Source: Gramella sp. AN32 (GTDB lineage: Bacteria > Bacteroidota > Bacteroidia > Flavobacteriales > Flavobacteriaceae). Taken from it: a DNA stretch of 64,000 nt. Shown one piece after another: positions 27,442-34,482 of this stretch. How positions within the stretch are numbered: the first letter of the stretch is position 1; every line of letters begins with the position of its first letter. The stretch is taken from contig NZ_QEYO01000001.1 of assembly GCF_023718305.1 (NCBI RefSeq), positions 248,001 through 312,000 of the forward strand, in the 5' to 3' direction. Below the pieces are notes generated by a model. The model did no database searches and was not told the origin of the DNA. It worked only from the letters and a program-made list of their open reading frames with translations. A program made the translations under genes and the position numbers.

Positions 27442-27514
27442 CACGGGTTGAGAGGCTCGAACTCCCGACACCTGGTTTTGGAGACCAGTGCTCTACCAAC
27501 TGAGCTAAACCCGT
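27442..27514 (-). tRNA. tRNA-Trp (anticodon CCA)
   Basis: Complete cloverleaf on the minus strand: acceptor ACGGGTT/AACCCGT, discriminator G, D arm with AGTTGGTAGAGC, anticodon stem CTGGT/ACCAG around a loop with CCA, and T arm with GAGTTCGAGCC. It sits between tuf and secE, the usual place of trpT-like genes in this operon. Confidence 0.97.
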
Positions 27515-27588
27515 ATTTCTAATTAATCAAGAAAATATTTGCAATTTTCCTGATAAGGACTTACACTGTTTCAAGCTCAGTTCTGAGC

Positions 27589-27608
27589 CCTGCCTGCCGG
27601 CAGGCAGG
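27589..27608. repeat. Perfect 20-bp GC-rich palindrome
   Basis: CCTGCCTGCC followed directly by GGCAGGCAGG, a perfect inverted repeat without loop, next to a second small inverted repeat GCTCAG-TT-CTGAGC on its left. It lies between tuf and tRNA-Trp beyond the tuf terminator. Repeats of this sequence are frequent in flavobacterial intergenic DNA as far as I recall; the role is unknown. Confidence 0.75.
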
Positions 27609-27628
27609 TAAACCCGTAAATATAAGTT

Positions 27629-27655
27629 AAGGTATCCTGCATTGCAGGATACCTT
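27629..27655 (-). terminator. Hairpin downstream of tuf
   Basis: AAGGTATCCTGCA pairs with TGCAGGATACCTT (27629-27641 and 27643-27655) with almost no loop, starting 18 bases after the tuf stop on the minus strand. Only a weak T-rich tail (TTAACTTATATTT) follows, so termination may be partial. Confidence 0.65.
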
Positions 27656-27673
27656 TATATATATGATCTAAAC

Positions 27674-28861
27674 TTAGTCTAGAATTTCAGTAACCTGCCC
27701 TGCACCTACAGTTCTACCACCTTCACGAATAGCGAAACGCAGTCCTGTATTCATAGCGATAGCCTGAAGCAGCTCAACATGGATAGTTAAGTTATCACCA
27801 GGCATTACCATCTCAACACCTTCAGGAAGACTAATTGTTCCAGTTACATCAGTTGTACGTACGTAGAACTGAGGACGGTAATTGTTATGGAATGGAGTGT
27901 GACGTCCACCTTCTTCTTTTTTAAGGATATACACCTCAGCTTTGAATTTAGCGTGCGGAGTTACAGATCCTGGCTTAGTAATTACCATACCTCTAGAGAT
28001 TTGAGATTTCTCAATACCTCTTAGTAGGATACCTACGTTATCACCAGCTTCACCTCTATCTAAAATTTTACGGAACATCTCTACCCCGGTAATTGTAGAA
28101 GTTAATTTTCCAGCTCCCATACCAATGATCTCAACAGAATCTCCAGTGTTAGCCACACCAGTCTCAATACGACCCGTTGCAACAGTACCACGACCTGTAA
28201 TAGAGAATACATCTTCGATAGGCATTAAGAAAGGCTTATCGATATCACGCTCTGGCAATTCAATCCATGTATCAACAGCTTCCATAAGCTCGATAACAGT
28301 AGCCGACCATTTTTCATCTCCTTCAAGAGCTCCAAGTGCAGAACCTGAAATTACAGGGCCATTGTCACCATCATATTCATAGAAAGAAAGAAGATCTCTA
28401 ACTTCCATTTCAACTAGTTCAAGAAGTTCCTCATCATCAACAAGGTCAACTTTATTTAAGAATACAACGATTCTTGGAATACCAACCTGGCGTCCTAGAA
28501 GGATGTGCTCACGAGTTTGTGGCATAGGCCCATCAGTTGCAGCCACTACAAGAATAGCACCATCCATTTGAGCAGCACCAGTAACCATGTTCTTTACGTA
28601 ATCCGCGTGACCCGGACAGTCAACGTGAGCGTAGTGACGGTTAGCGGTTGAATACTCAACGTGTGAAGAGTTAATAGTAATACCTCTTTCTTTTTCTTCA
28701 GGTGCGTTATCGATTTGATCGAAAGCTGAAGCTTTTGAATAACCAGCATCGGCCATTACTTTAGTAATAGCTGCAGTTAAGGTAGTTTTTCCGTGATCTA
28801 CGTGTCCAATGGTACCGATATTTAAGTGCGGTTTGGAACGATCGTATGTTTCCTTTGCCAT
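27674..28861 (-). CDS. tuf: Elongation factor Tu
   Basis: The 395-residue GTPase that brings aminoacyl-tRNA to the ribosome. G1 GHVDHGKT at residues 19-26, G2 [13 protein letters not shown]3 DCPGHADY, G4 NKVD and the C-terminal [20 protein letters not shown] are intact. It is placed between tRNA-Thr(GGT) and tRNA-Trp, the same arrangement as tufB in E. coli (thrU tyrU glyT thrT tufB). A TAGTTTTG element (28917-28910) right after the tRNA may provide an extra promoter. No second tuf copy is in this window. Confidence 0.98.
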   Translation of the reverse strand: MAKETYDRSKPHLNIGTIGHVDHGKTTLTAAITKVMADAGYSKASAFDQIDNAPEEKERGITINSSHVEYSTANRHYAHVDCPGHADYVKNMVTGAAQMDGAILVVAATDGPMPQTREHILLGRQVGIPRIVVFLNKVDLVDDEELLELVEMEVRDLLSFYEYDGDNGPVISGSALGALEGDEKWSATVIELMEAVDTWIELPERDIDKPFLMPIEDVFSITGRGTVATGRIETGVANTGDSVEIIGMGAGKLTSTITGVEMFRKILDRGEAGDNVGILLRGIEKSQISRGMVITKPGSVTPHAKFKAEVYILKKEEGGRHTPFHNNYRPQFYVRTTDVTGTISLPEGVEMVMPGDNLTIHVELLQAIAMNTGLRFAIREGGRTVGAGQVTEILD

Positions 28862-28918
28862 AATTAATACTTATTTAATCTTAGTTATATATTAGTGTTC
28901 AATTTTATACAAAACTAG

Positions 28919-28990
28919 AGCCAACGACGGGAATTGAACCCGTGACCTCTTCCTTACCAAGGAAACGCTCTACCCCTGAGCTACGTCGGC
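28919..28990 (-). tRNA. tRNA-Thr (anticodon GGT)
   Basis: Cloverleaf on the minus strand with acceptor GCCGACG/CGTTGGC (one G-U pair), anticodon stem TTCC/GGAA around TTGGTAA, and T arm with GGTTCAATTCC. It directly precedes tuf in the tRNA-tuf operon. Confidence 0.96.
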
Positions 28991-29176
28991 CTGAAATTAT
29001 ACTGTTCTTAAACAGCAAAAACACTGTACACCAATAAAGGTCTACAGATAAAATCAGAATTGAGGTAATACTACCGTAGCAACTCACATAGCAATTCAAC
29101 TACTATAAGCCGGGATGAATAGAACCCTAAAGTCCATTTATCGCTAGCTTGCGGCAAAACCCTGATTTGAGTTTAG

Positions 29177-29249
29177 AGCGGGAGACCGGGTTCGAACCGG
29201 CGACATTCAGCTTGGAAGGCTGACGCTCTACCAACTGAGCTACTCCCGC
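29177..29249 (-). tRNA. tRNA-Gly (anticodon TCC)
   Basis: Cloverleaf on the minus strand with acceptor GCGGGAG/CTCCCGC, anticodon stem TCAGC/GCTGA around CTTCCAA, and T arm with GGTTCGAACC. Third tRNA of the operon tRNA-Thr(TGT), Tyr, Gly, Thr(GGT), tuf. Confidence 0.97.
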
Positions 29250-29323
29250 GGATAATTCAAGATCTAAAATTCAACATTCAAAGTTAATTTTGAATGTTAA
29301 ATTCAGAATTTTGAATTGATTTG

Positions 29324-29405
<82 letters not shown>

Positions 29406-29604
29406 AAAATTATCCACTATTTCATAGAACCACAGCTAATTTAGCTGAGCTTCAGGATGAATTTTAAACGGCTGCAAAATAAAGCAATTTAAAAGCTACA
29501 TCCAAAGCATTTTTAGATTTTATCTTTCAGAATTTTTAAAATAGTCAACATCAGATGCTTATTATAAAAATCGAATTTCAAATCCGGTATTTCAAAATTT
29601 CAAG

Positions 29605-29678
29605 AGCCGATGGAGGGACTCGAACCCACGACCTGCTGATTACAAATCAGCTGCTCTAGCCAGCTGAGCTACATCGGC
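29605..29678 (-). tRNA. tRNA-Thr (anticodon TGT), copy 2
   Basis: Cloverleaf on the minus strand with perfect acceptor GCCGATG/CATCGGC and anticodon TGT. It differs from the copy at 4533-4606 only in the acceptor stem base that gives a G-C instead of a G-U pair. First tRNA of the tRNA-tuf operon. Confidence 0.97.
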
Positions 29679-29701
29679 CTTTTTCGCTACTTTTTCAGCA
29701 T

Positions 29702-29728
29702 AAAAAAGTCCGCTATTTCTAACGGACT
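29702..29728 (-). terminator. Terminator of rpsU-xerC-hpf
   Basis: On the minus strand AGTCCGTTA and TAGCGGACT form a 9-bp stem (one G-U pair) closed by a GAAA tetraloop and followed by six T's. It lies 54 bases past the hpf stop and overlaps the predicted start of the tRNA operon transcript. Confidence 0.85.
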
Positions 29729-29729
29729 G

Positions 29730-29759
29730 CAAATGTATATAAATTTATCTCTTTATCAA
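29730..29759 (-). promoter_or_regulatory. Promoter of the tRNA-tuf operon
   Basis: On the minus strand TTG (29759-29757), 19 bases, then TACATTTG (29737-29730), an exact match to the Bacteroidota promoter with ideal spacing. The predicted start near 29723 falls within the hpf terminator hairpin. Confidence 0.75.
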
Positions 29760-29781
29760 AAAAGAAATTGAAAAAAATTAG

Positions 29782-30084
29782 CTAAACATGAGCACTCAAT
29801 TTCTCTTTCTTTTTAATTAATTGCCTTTGTAAGGACTGCACACAATCATCAACACATTCTTCAAACCTTTTACACGTTTTCTTTACCATAATATCCCCGC
29901 CGGGAATGCTAAGTAAAATTTCAGTGATTTTATTTTCTTTTCCACTCGTATTTTGAACTTTAAAATAAACATCAGCATAAATAATCTTGTCGAAATAGAT
30001 CTCTAATTTATCTAACTTTTTCTGAGTAAAGTCTATAAGTTTTTGATCAGCATTAAAGTTCACAGACTGCAAATTCATTTTCAT
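29782..30084 (-). CDS. hpf: Ribosome hibernation promoting factor (HPF/RaiA family)
   Basis: A 100-residue short-form HPF/RaiA protein (MKMNLQSVNFNADQKLIDFTQKKLDKLE..., DVYFKVQNTSGKENKITEILLSIPG) that binds the decoding region of 30S subunits in slow growth. The long-form C-terminal dimerisation domain is absent, so it belongs to the short type. The ATG at 30084 is used; 30078 is a nearby alternative, and the frame extends further upstream to 30108 only through a non-homologous start. It is last in the rpsU-xerC-hpf group and followed by a strong terminator. Confidence 0.92.
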   Translation of the reverse strand: MKMNLQSVNFNADQKLIDFTQKKLDKLEIYFDKIIYADVYFKVQNTSGKENKITEILLSIPGGDIMVKKTCKRFEECVDDCVQSLQRQLIKKKEKLSAHV

Positions 30085-30117
30085 ATCCAATAAATTTAAA
30101 TTAAACAATGATTGATT

Positions 30118-31005
30118 TCAGTGCTTATTGTTCCTTGGGTGAGCCTTTTGGTGTACCTTACTTAGTTCGGCAATATTATTATGGGTATACACCTGGGTTG
30201 CGGCAAGACTGGAATGTCCCAATAATTCTTTAACCGCATTTAGGTTGGCGCCCTGGTTCAATAAATGTGTGGCAAAGGAATGACGCAATATATGCGGACT
30301 CTTTTTTAATTTCCCAGACACTTCACTAAAATAATTATTTATAATTCTATAAACAAAAGTTTCGTATACTTTCTCCCCGCGATTGGTGAGAAAAAGATAA
30401 GACACAGCATTCTCATTGAATTCCTGGCGTTTATTTAAATATTCTTTAGCAGATATCTTTACTGATCGAATTAAAGGAATATACCTTTCTTTATTTCTTT
30501 TACCTAAAACCTTTAAAACATTTGATTCGAGATCCAGATCCCCAACTTTAATATTGATGAGCTCTGCCCTTCTTATGCCTGTACTATAAAAAAGTTCAAC
30601 CATAAATTTGTCGCGTATTCCTGGAAACTCTGAAATATCTATACTTTCAAGTACTTCTATAATTTCATTTTCTGAAAAAGGCACCTGTATTTTTTTGGAA
30701 GTTTTTAGCGCTCTATGTTTAACCAGGGGGGAAACTTCAATTTGAGAAGTTTTCAGCAGAAATTTATAATACGTCTTTAAAGTAGAAATCTTTCTATTAA
30801 TGCTTCTGTTTGAAACCCCATCTTCGGAAAGTTTTACGATCCAGGACCTTATTTGAGAATAATTTACCTGAACAGGATCGTTTTCCTGAAATTCAGCGAT
30901 TAAAAATTTCTGAAATTTTTTAAGATCACTACTATATGCGGCCAGCGTATTCGCGGCATATTTTTTCTCCAGGGAAAGATATTCGAGGAAGGCAGAAAAA
31001 GGCAT
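30118..31005 (-). CDS. xerC: Tyrosine recombinase XerC
   Basis: The 295-residue site-specific recombinase. It has an N-terminal SAM-like DNA-binding domain (residues 1-85) and a catalytic domain with Arg145 (TGIRRAEL), Lys169 (LGKRNKERYIPL), His238 and Arg241 (PHILRHSFATHLL), His264 (LLGHSSLAATQVYTH) and nucleophile Tyr273: all six catalytic residues are present. Its place between rpsU and hpf is the housekeeping flavobacterial locus for chromosome dimer resolution, so it is not evidence of a mobile element. Its ATG directly follows the T-run of the rpsU terminator. Confidence 0.94.
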   Translation of the reverse strand: MPFSAFLEYLSLEKKYAANTLAAYSSDLKKFQKFLIAEFQENDPVQVNYSQIRSWIVKLSEDGVSNRSINRKISTLKTYYKFLLKTSQIEVSPLVKHRALKTSKKIQVPFSENEIIEVLESIDISEFPGIRDKFMVELFYSTGIRRAELINIKVGDLDLESNVLKVLGKRNKERYIPLIRSVKISAKEYLNKRQEFNENAVSYLFLTNRGEKVYETFVYRIINNYFSEVSGKLKKSPHILRHSFATHLLNQGANLNAVKELLGHSSLAATQVYTHNNIAELSKVHQKAHPRNNKH

Positions 31006-31057
31006 AAAAAAACTGTTGATAAACGAAGTTACTAAACTTCATCGTATCAACAGTTTT
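31006..31057 (-). terminator. Terminator between rpsU and xerC
   Basis: On the minus strand a 13-bp stem AAAACTGTTGATA / TATCAACAGTTTT (31057-31045 and 31021-31009) encloses a second stem GAAGTT/AACTTC and ends in seven T's that touch the xerC ATG. It starts 20 bases past the rpsU stop and should separate the abundant rpsU message from xerC and hpf. Confidence 0.85.
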
Positions 31058-31076
31058 ATATACTTAGATAATCTTT

Positions 31077-31271
31077 CTAAATATCTTCTGCGTCTCGAAG
31101 ATGCTGAATATATTCTGCTTTCTGAATTTGAGCTCTACGCTCTACAGATGGCTTAGAAAAATGTTGCCTACTTCTTAGCTGGCGCATAGTTCCGGTTTTG
31201 TCGAACTTTCGCTTGAAACGCTTAAGAGCTCTATCTATATTTTCTCCGTCTTTAACTGGTATAATTAACAT
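31077..31271 (-). CDS. rpsU: 30S ribosomal protein S21
   Basis: The 64-residue bS21 (MLIIPVKDGENIDRALKRFKRKFDKTG...RRAQIQKAEYIQHLRD). In Bacteroidota bS21 helps to sequester the anti-Shine-Dalgarno end of 16S rRNA, which explains why most genes here lack Shine-Dalgarno sequences. The start at 31271 is fixed by a strong Shine-Dalgarno sequence and by the family length; the frame is open further upstream but non-homologous. It has its own promoter and terminator. Confidence 0.97.
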   Translation of the reverse strand: MLIIPVKDGENIDRALKRFKRKFDKTGTMRQLRSRQHFSKPSVERRAQIQKAEYIQHLRDAEDI

Positions 31272-31276
31272 AGTGT

Positions 31277-31286
31277 CATCACCTCC
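31277..31286 (-). promoter_or_regulatory. Shine-Dalgarno sequence of rpsU
   Basis: GGAGGTGATG on the minus strand, fully complementary to the 3' end of 16S rRNA over GGAGGTGAT, with 10 bases between GGAGG and the ATG. It is the only strong Shine-Dalgarno sequence I noticed in the window. Published work on Flavobacterium johnsoniae describes rpsU control through this site: ribosomes lacking bS21 expose the anti-Shine-Dalgarno and translate rpsU. Confidence 0.9.
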
Positions 31287-31305
31287 TCTCTTTTGGAATC
31301 GGCTG

Positions 31306-31335
31306 CAAAGATAGCGCATTTTTATAACTGAGCAA
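31306..31335 (-). promoter_or_regulatory. Promoter of rpsU
   Basis: On the minus strand TTG (31335-31333), 19 bases, then TATCTTTG (31313-31306): exact match to the Bacteroidota consensus. Predicted start near 31298, giving a leader of about 28 bases that carries the Shine-Dalgarno sequence. Confidence 0.8.
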
Positions 31336-31421
31336 TAAAATTTCTGAATATAAATATGAAATTGAGCATACTCCATCCTATTCTCTTTTTTGCTAACTTC
31401 ATCTACGTTAAAAACAAAACT

Positions 31422-32306
31422 ATGAAAACTATAAAGATTCTCTGTATTCTGCTTATTTCAACCTCGGCCCTCTTTTCGCAAAGAAATCTGGATAATGTTG
31501 AAATCAAAATAACCCCTGTAAATGGAAATGTTTATGTTTTAACGGGAGCCGGCGGCAATATTGGCTTATTGACCGGCGATGATGGCCTTTTTATGATCGA
31601 CGATCAATTTGCAGCCCTATCAGAAAGGATCAAGGAACAGCTAAAAACTATTAGTGATTCTCCTGTAAAGTATCTGGTTAATTCCCATTATCATGGAGAC
31701 CACACCGGAGGGAATGTTAATTTTCAAAAAGATGGTGCTATGATCTTTGCGCATGAAAATGTGAGAAATCGCCTTAAAAACGATACCCTTCCTAAAGAAT
31801 TTAATGGTCTTCCCATAGTCACCTTCGATCAAAATCTAGGTCTACACATTAACGAAAATGATATTATCGTTTCTCATGTACATCACGCACATACCGATGG
31901 TGATGCCCTGATTTATTTTCCGCAAAGCAATGTGTTACATACCGGGGACACCTTTTTTAATGGCAGTTTTCCTTATATAGATCTAGAAAGCGGAGGAAGT
32001 GTGGAAGGTAATATCCAGGCAGCCAAATCTGGCCTTGCTCTTATCAATGAGAATACTAAAATCATTCCGGGACATGGGGAAATTGCTACATATGCAGATT
32101 ATGAAAATTATCTGAAAATGCTGGAAGGAATTCGGGATAAGATCAATATGGCTATTGCTGCAGGAAAATCTTTGGAAGAAGTCGTTGCAGATACAAGTCT
32201 AACGGCAGACTTTTATACAGATGATGAAATGAAGGATTCATTTATTAACGGACCTAAAATTCGCACTACTTTTTACAACAGTCTGGTTAAGCAGATTGAG
32301 GAATAA
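31422..32306 (+). CDS. Secreted metallo-beta-lactamase-fold hydrolase
   Basis: A 294-residue protein with a Sec signal peptide (MKTIKILCILLISTSALFSQ, cleavage likely near residue 19). Metal-binding motif SHYHGDHTGG, a further His in HVHHAHTDGDALIYF, the Asp in LHTGDTFFNG and the last His in IIPGHGE complete the two-metal site of the MBL fold. Relatives include class B3-like beta-lactamases, lactonases and thioesterases; nothing specific for beta-lactams is visible. The ATG at 31422 is chosen because it begins the signal peptide; the upstream frame overlaps the divergent rpsU promoter. Confidence 0.9.
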   Translation: MKTIKILCILLISTSALFSQRNLDNVEIKITPVNGNVYVLTGAGGNIGLLTGDDGLFMIDDQFAALSERIKEQLKTISDSPVKYLVNSHYHGDHTGGNVNFQKDGAMIFAHENVRNRLKNDTLPKEFNGLPIVTFDQNLGLHINENDIIVSHVHHAHTDGDALIYFPQSNVLHTGDTFFNGSFPYIDLESGGSVEGNIQAAKSGLALINENTKIIPGHGEIATYADYENYLKMLEGIRDKINMAIAAGKSLEEVVADTSLTADFYTDDEMKDSFINGPKIRTTFYNSLVKQIEE

Positions 32307-32374
32307 TATTTCTTTAACTTCATCTTAAAACCAAAGCGATTTATCTTCCTTAAATTTGATATATAAGCTTTAAA

Positions 32375-34105
32375 ATGCCTAAGAAATTAAATCAATTGGA
32401 AGCCACAGCAATATGTGGTAACGATATTAGTTCCTCCTGTCTCTATGTTTCGGCACTCGCTATAGTTTATGCCGGTCAATATGCCTGGATCTCCTTATTA
32501 ATGGTTGCCGTGGTTCTTTTTTTATTCCGAAAAATATATGGGGAAGTTGTGGGAGCTTTACCTTTAAATGGTGGAGCTTACAACGCTCTTTTAAATACTA
32601 CAAAGAAATCTACAGCAGCCCTGGCGGCAGCATTAACTGTGCTTTCTTATATGGCGACAGCAGTAATATCGGCAACTGAAGCTGTACGTTATGCCCATAG
32701 CATTTGGGAAATGATACCCATTTTACCGGTCACCATAGGTTTGCTCGCCCTTTTTATGGGACTGGTTATACTTGGAATTGGAGAATCCTCAAAAGTTGCC
32801 ATTGCCATATTCCTATTTCACCTCTGCTCCCTTACGTTACTTTCAGGATTTTGTATTTATTTTTTTCTGAATCAGGGGTTTGAGGTTTTACTGGAGAATT
32901 TTCATCTTCCCATAGAAGGTAGTATTACTATGGCGCTTTTCTTCGGATTTTCAGCAGCAATGCTTGGAATTAGTGGGTTTGAGAGTTCAGCGAATTATGT
33001 GGAAGAACAAGAGCCGGGAGTGTTCCCCAAGACTCTTAGAAATATGTGGATTGTGGTAAGCATATTTAATCCGCTTATTGCATTTCTTGCCCTGGCTATA
33101 TTACCAGTTAGTGTAGTTGCCAATCATGAGGAAGCACTTTTATCTTTTCTGGGAAGTACAACGGGTGGGAACTGGCTGGCGTTCTTAGTAAGTCTGGATG
33201 CAGCCCTGGTTTTAAGCGGGGCAGTTTTAACCTCTTATGTAGGAGTGGGCGGATTAATGGAAAGAATGGCGCTCGACAGAATATTACCAGGAGTACTTTT
33301 AAAGAAGAACAAAAAAAATAGCGCTTATATTATCTTTATCCTATTCTTTATTCTGGCTGTTTCCATTTTGTTTGTAACCAAAGGAAATCTCGCCAAACTC
33401 GCAGGAATTTATACGATTGCCTTTTTATTTGTAATGGCGTTATTTGGATTAGGAAATGTTCTTCTGAAAATCAATCGAAAGCGATTACCCAGACCAGAAA
33501 AAGCCGGTTGGTTTGCCATCTTTATTGCTATTGCCGCTGTACTTTCAGCAATCGTTGGAAATATCCTTTTAAACCCTCCTTACTTGTGGACATTTGTTGA
33601 ATACCTCTTACCAACTTTAGCGGTGGTCTATTTCATGTTATACCGTCATTATCTAATTCGTGGTTTTCTTATTATTATCAGCAAAGTTTTACCTCACGAC
33701 AGCAAAATTTTTCATTCTTTCCATAAAATGGCCATTCAAAAATTGGCTTCAATAAGCGGAAAACAATTTGTTTTTTTTACCGCTGGTGATAATGTGGAAA
33801 GCTTAAACAAGGTGATGCTTTACATTTCTGAAAATGAACCAACACGAAGAATAAAATTGGTCACCGTTCTCCCTGAAGGAGAAACTCCTCCACCCAATCT
33901 TGAAAAGGATATCGAAGTTCTGGATCGTGCCTACCCAGATATTCATATTGAATTTGTTATTGAACGTGGCCAATTTGGCCCAGAAAAGGTGCATGAATTA
34001 TCTGAAAAGTGGGGGATTCCTACGAATTTCATGTTTATAGGTGCACCGGGAGAACAATTTCCTTACCGGGTTCAGGAACTCGGGGAAGTAAGGCTGATCA
34101 TATAA
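32375..34105 (+). CDS. APC-family amino acid permease with C-terminal soluble domain
   Basis: A 576-residue inner-membrane transporter. The first 430 residues contain about twelve hydrophobic spans and an APC-type start (QLEATAICGNDISSSCLYVSA; ALPLNGGAYNALL). The last 140 residues (AIQKLASISGKQFVFFTAGDN...IGAPGEQFPYRVQELGEVRLII) are soluble and alternate strand/helix like a universal-stress-type domain, which may regulate transport. Substrate unknown. It follows the MBL gene by 68 bases. Downstream lies a repeat-rich gap. Confidence 0.88.
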   Translation: MPKKLNQLEATAICGNDISSSCLYVSALAIVYAGQYAWISLLMVAVVLFLFRKIYGEVVGALPLNGGAYNALLNTTKKSTAALAAALTVLSYMATAVISATEAVRYAHSIWEMIPILPVTIGLLALFMGLVILGIGESSKVAIAIFLFHLCSLTLLSGFCIYFFLNQGFEVLLENFHLPIEGSITMALFFGFSAAMLGISGFESSANYVEEQEPGVFPKTLRNMWIVVSIFNPLIAFLALAILPVSVVANHEEALLSFLGSTTGGNWLAFLVSLDAALVLSGAVLTSYVGVGGLMERMALDRILPGVLLKKNKKNSAYIIFILFFILAVSILFVTKGNLAKLAGIYTIAFLFVMALFGLGNVLLKINRKRLPRPEKAGWFAIFIAIAAVLSAIVGNILLNPPYLWTFVEYLLPTLAVVYFMLYRHYLIRGFLIIISKVLPHDSKIFHSFHKMAIQKLASISGKQFVFFTAGDNVESLNKVMLYISENEPTRRIKLVTVLPEGETPPPNLEKDIEVLDRAYPDIHIEFVIERGQFGPEKVHELSEKWGIPTNFMFIGAPGEQFPYRVQELGEVRLII

Positions 34106-34143
34106 AGGATTGTATTTTCTAATGTTATTACTCCCTTCAAGTG

Positions 34144-34325
34144 GAGATCCCTCCCTACGGTCGGGATGACGCGTAAACCTAAAGCATTGCTGGAAGATCC
34201 AGTCTTCAGTAATTATCAAACGTCACTGCGAGTGCAACGAAGCAGTCTGTTGAGTATTCAGTTATGAATATTGAGATTCCTTCGCTTCGCTCGGAATGAC
34301 GCATAACCACAAATCACTGCGAGTC
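34144..34325. repeat. REP-like inverted repeat cluster downstream of the permease
   Basis: Units of type A (TCACTGCGAG...ACGAAGCAGTCT at 34223-34249 and a truncated one at 34314-34325) and type B (GAGATTCCTTCGC...TCGGAATGACGC at 34273-34302 and a variant at 34144-34172). The reverse complement of B resembles A, so A and B face each other and could fold into a long hairpin. A related A/B set lies at 48585-48711. This and the tandem copy that follows are all I see in the 322-base gap between the permease and acyl-CoA dehydrogenase genes. Confidence 0.75.
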
Positions 34326-34332
34326 CTCCAAA

Positions 34333-34482
34333 ATGAATTTTCGCGAAAATGTTTATAATGACGCAGGCTTGTATTCCTTTTTATCGATCACCATTTTTGC
34401 ACGAAAAATGAATTTTCGCAAAAATGCTTATAAAGCTGCAGGCTTGTATTCTTTCTTGTCGATCACCATTTTTGCGATAATC
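34333..34482 (-). repeat. Two 75-base copies of the acyl-CoA dehydrogenase 3' end
   Basis: Bases 34333-34400 and 34408-34475 match at about 60 of 68 positions. The right copy is the true 3' end of the gene; the left copy lies beyond its stop codon and still reads AKMVIDKKEYKPASL-stop on the minus strand, against AKMVIDKKEYKPAAL in the gene. Differences in the DKKE codons are all synonymous. Confidence 0.85.

Noticed and set aside
30118..31005. XerC as an integrase of a mobile element near the tRNA genes
   Set aside because: Its place between rpsU and hpf and its full XerC domain structure are those of the housekeeping recombinase; no cargo genes or att pair flank it.
31422..32306. Antibiotic-resistance metallo-beta-lactamase
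   Set aside because: The fold and HxHxDH motif are shared by many hydrolases; nothing in the sequence points to beta-lactam hydrolysis.
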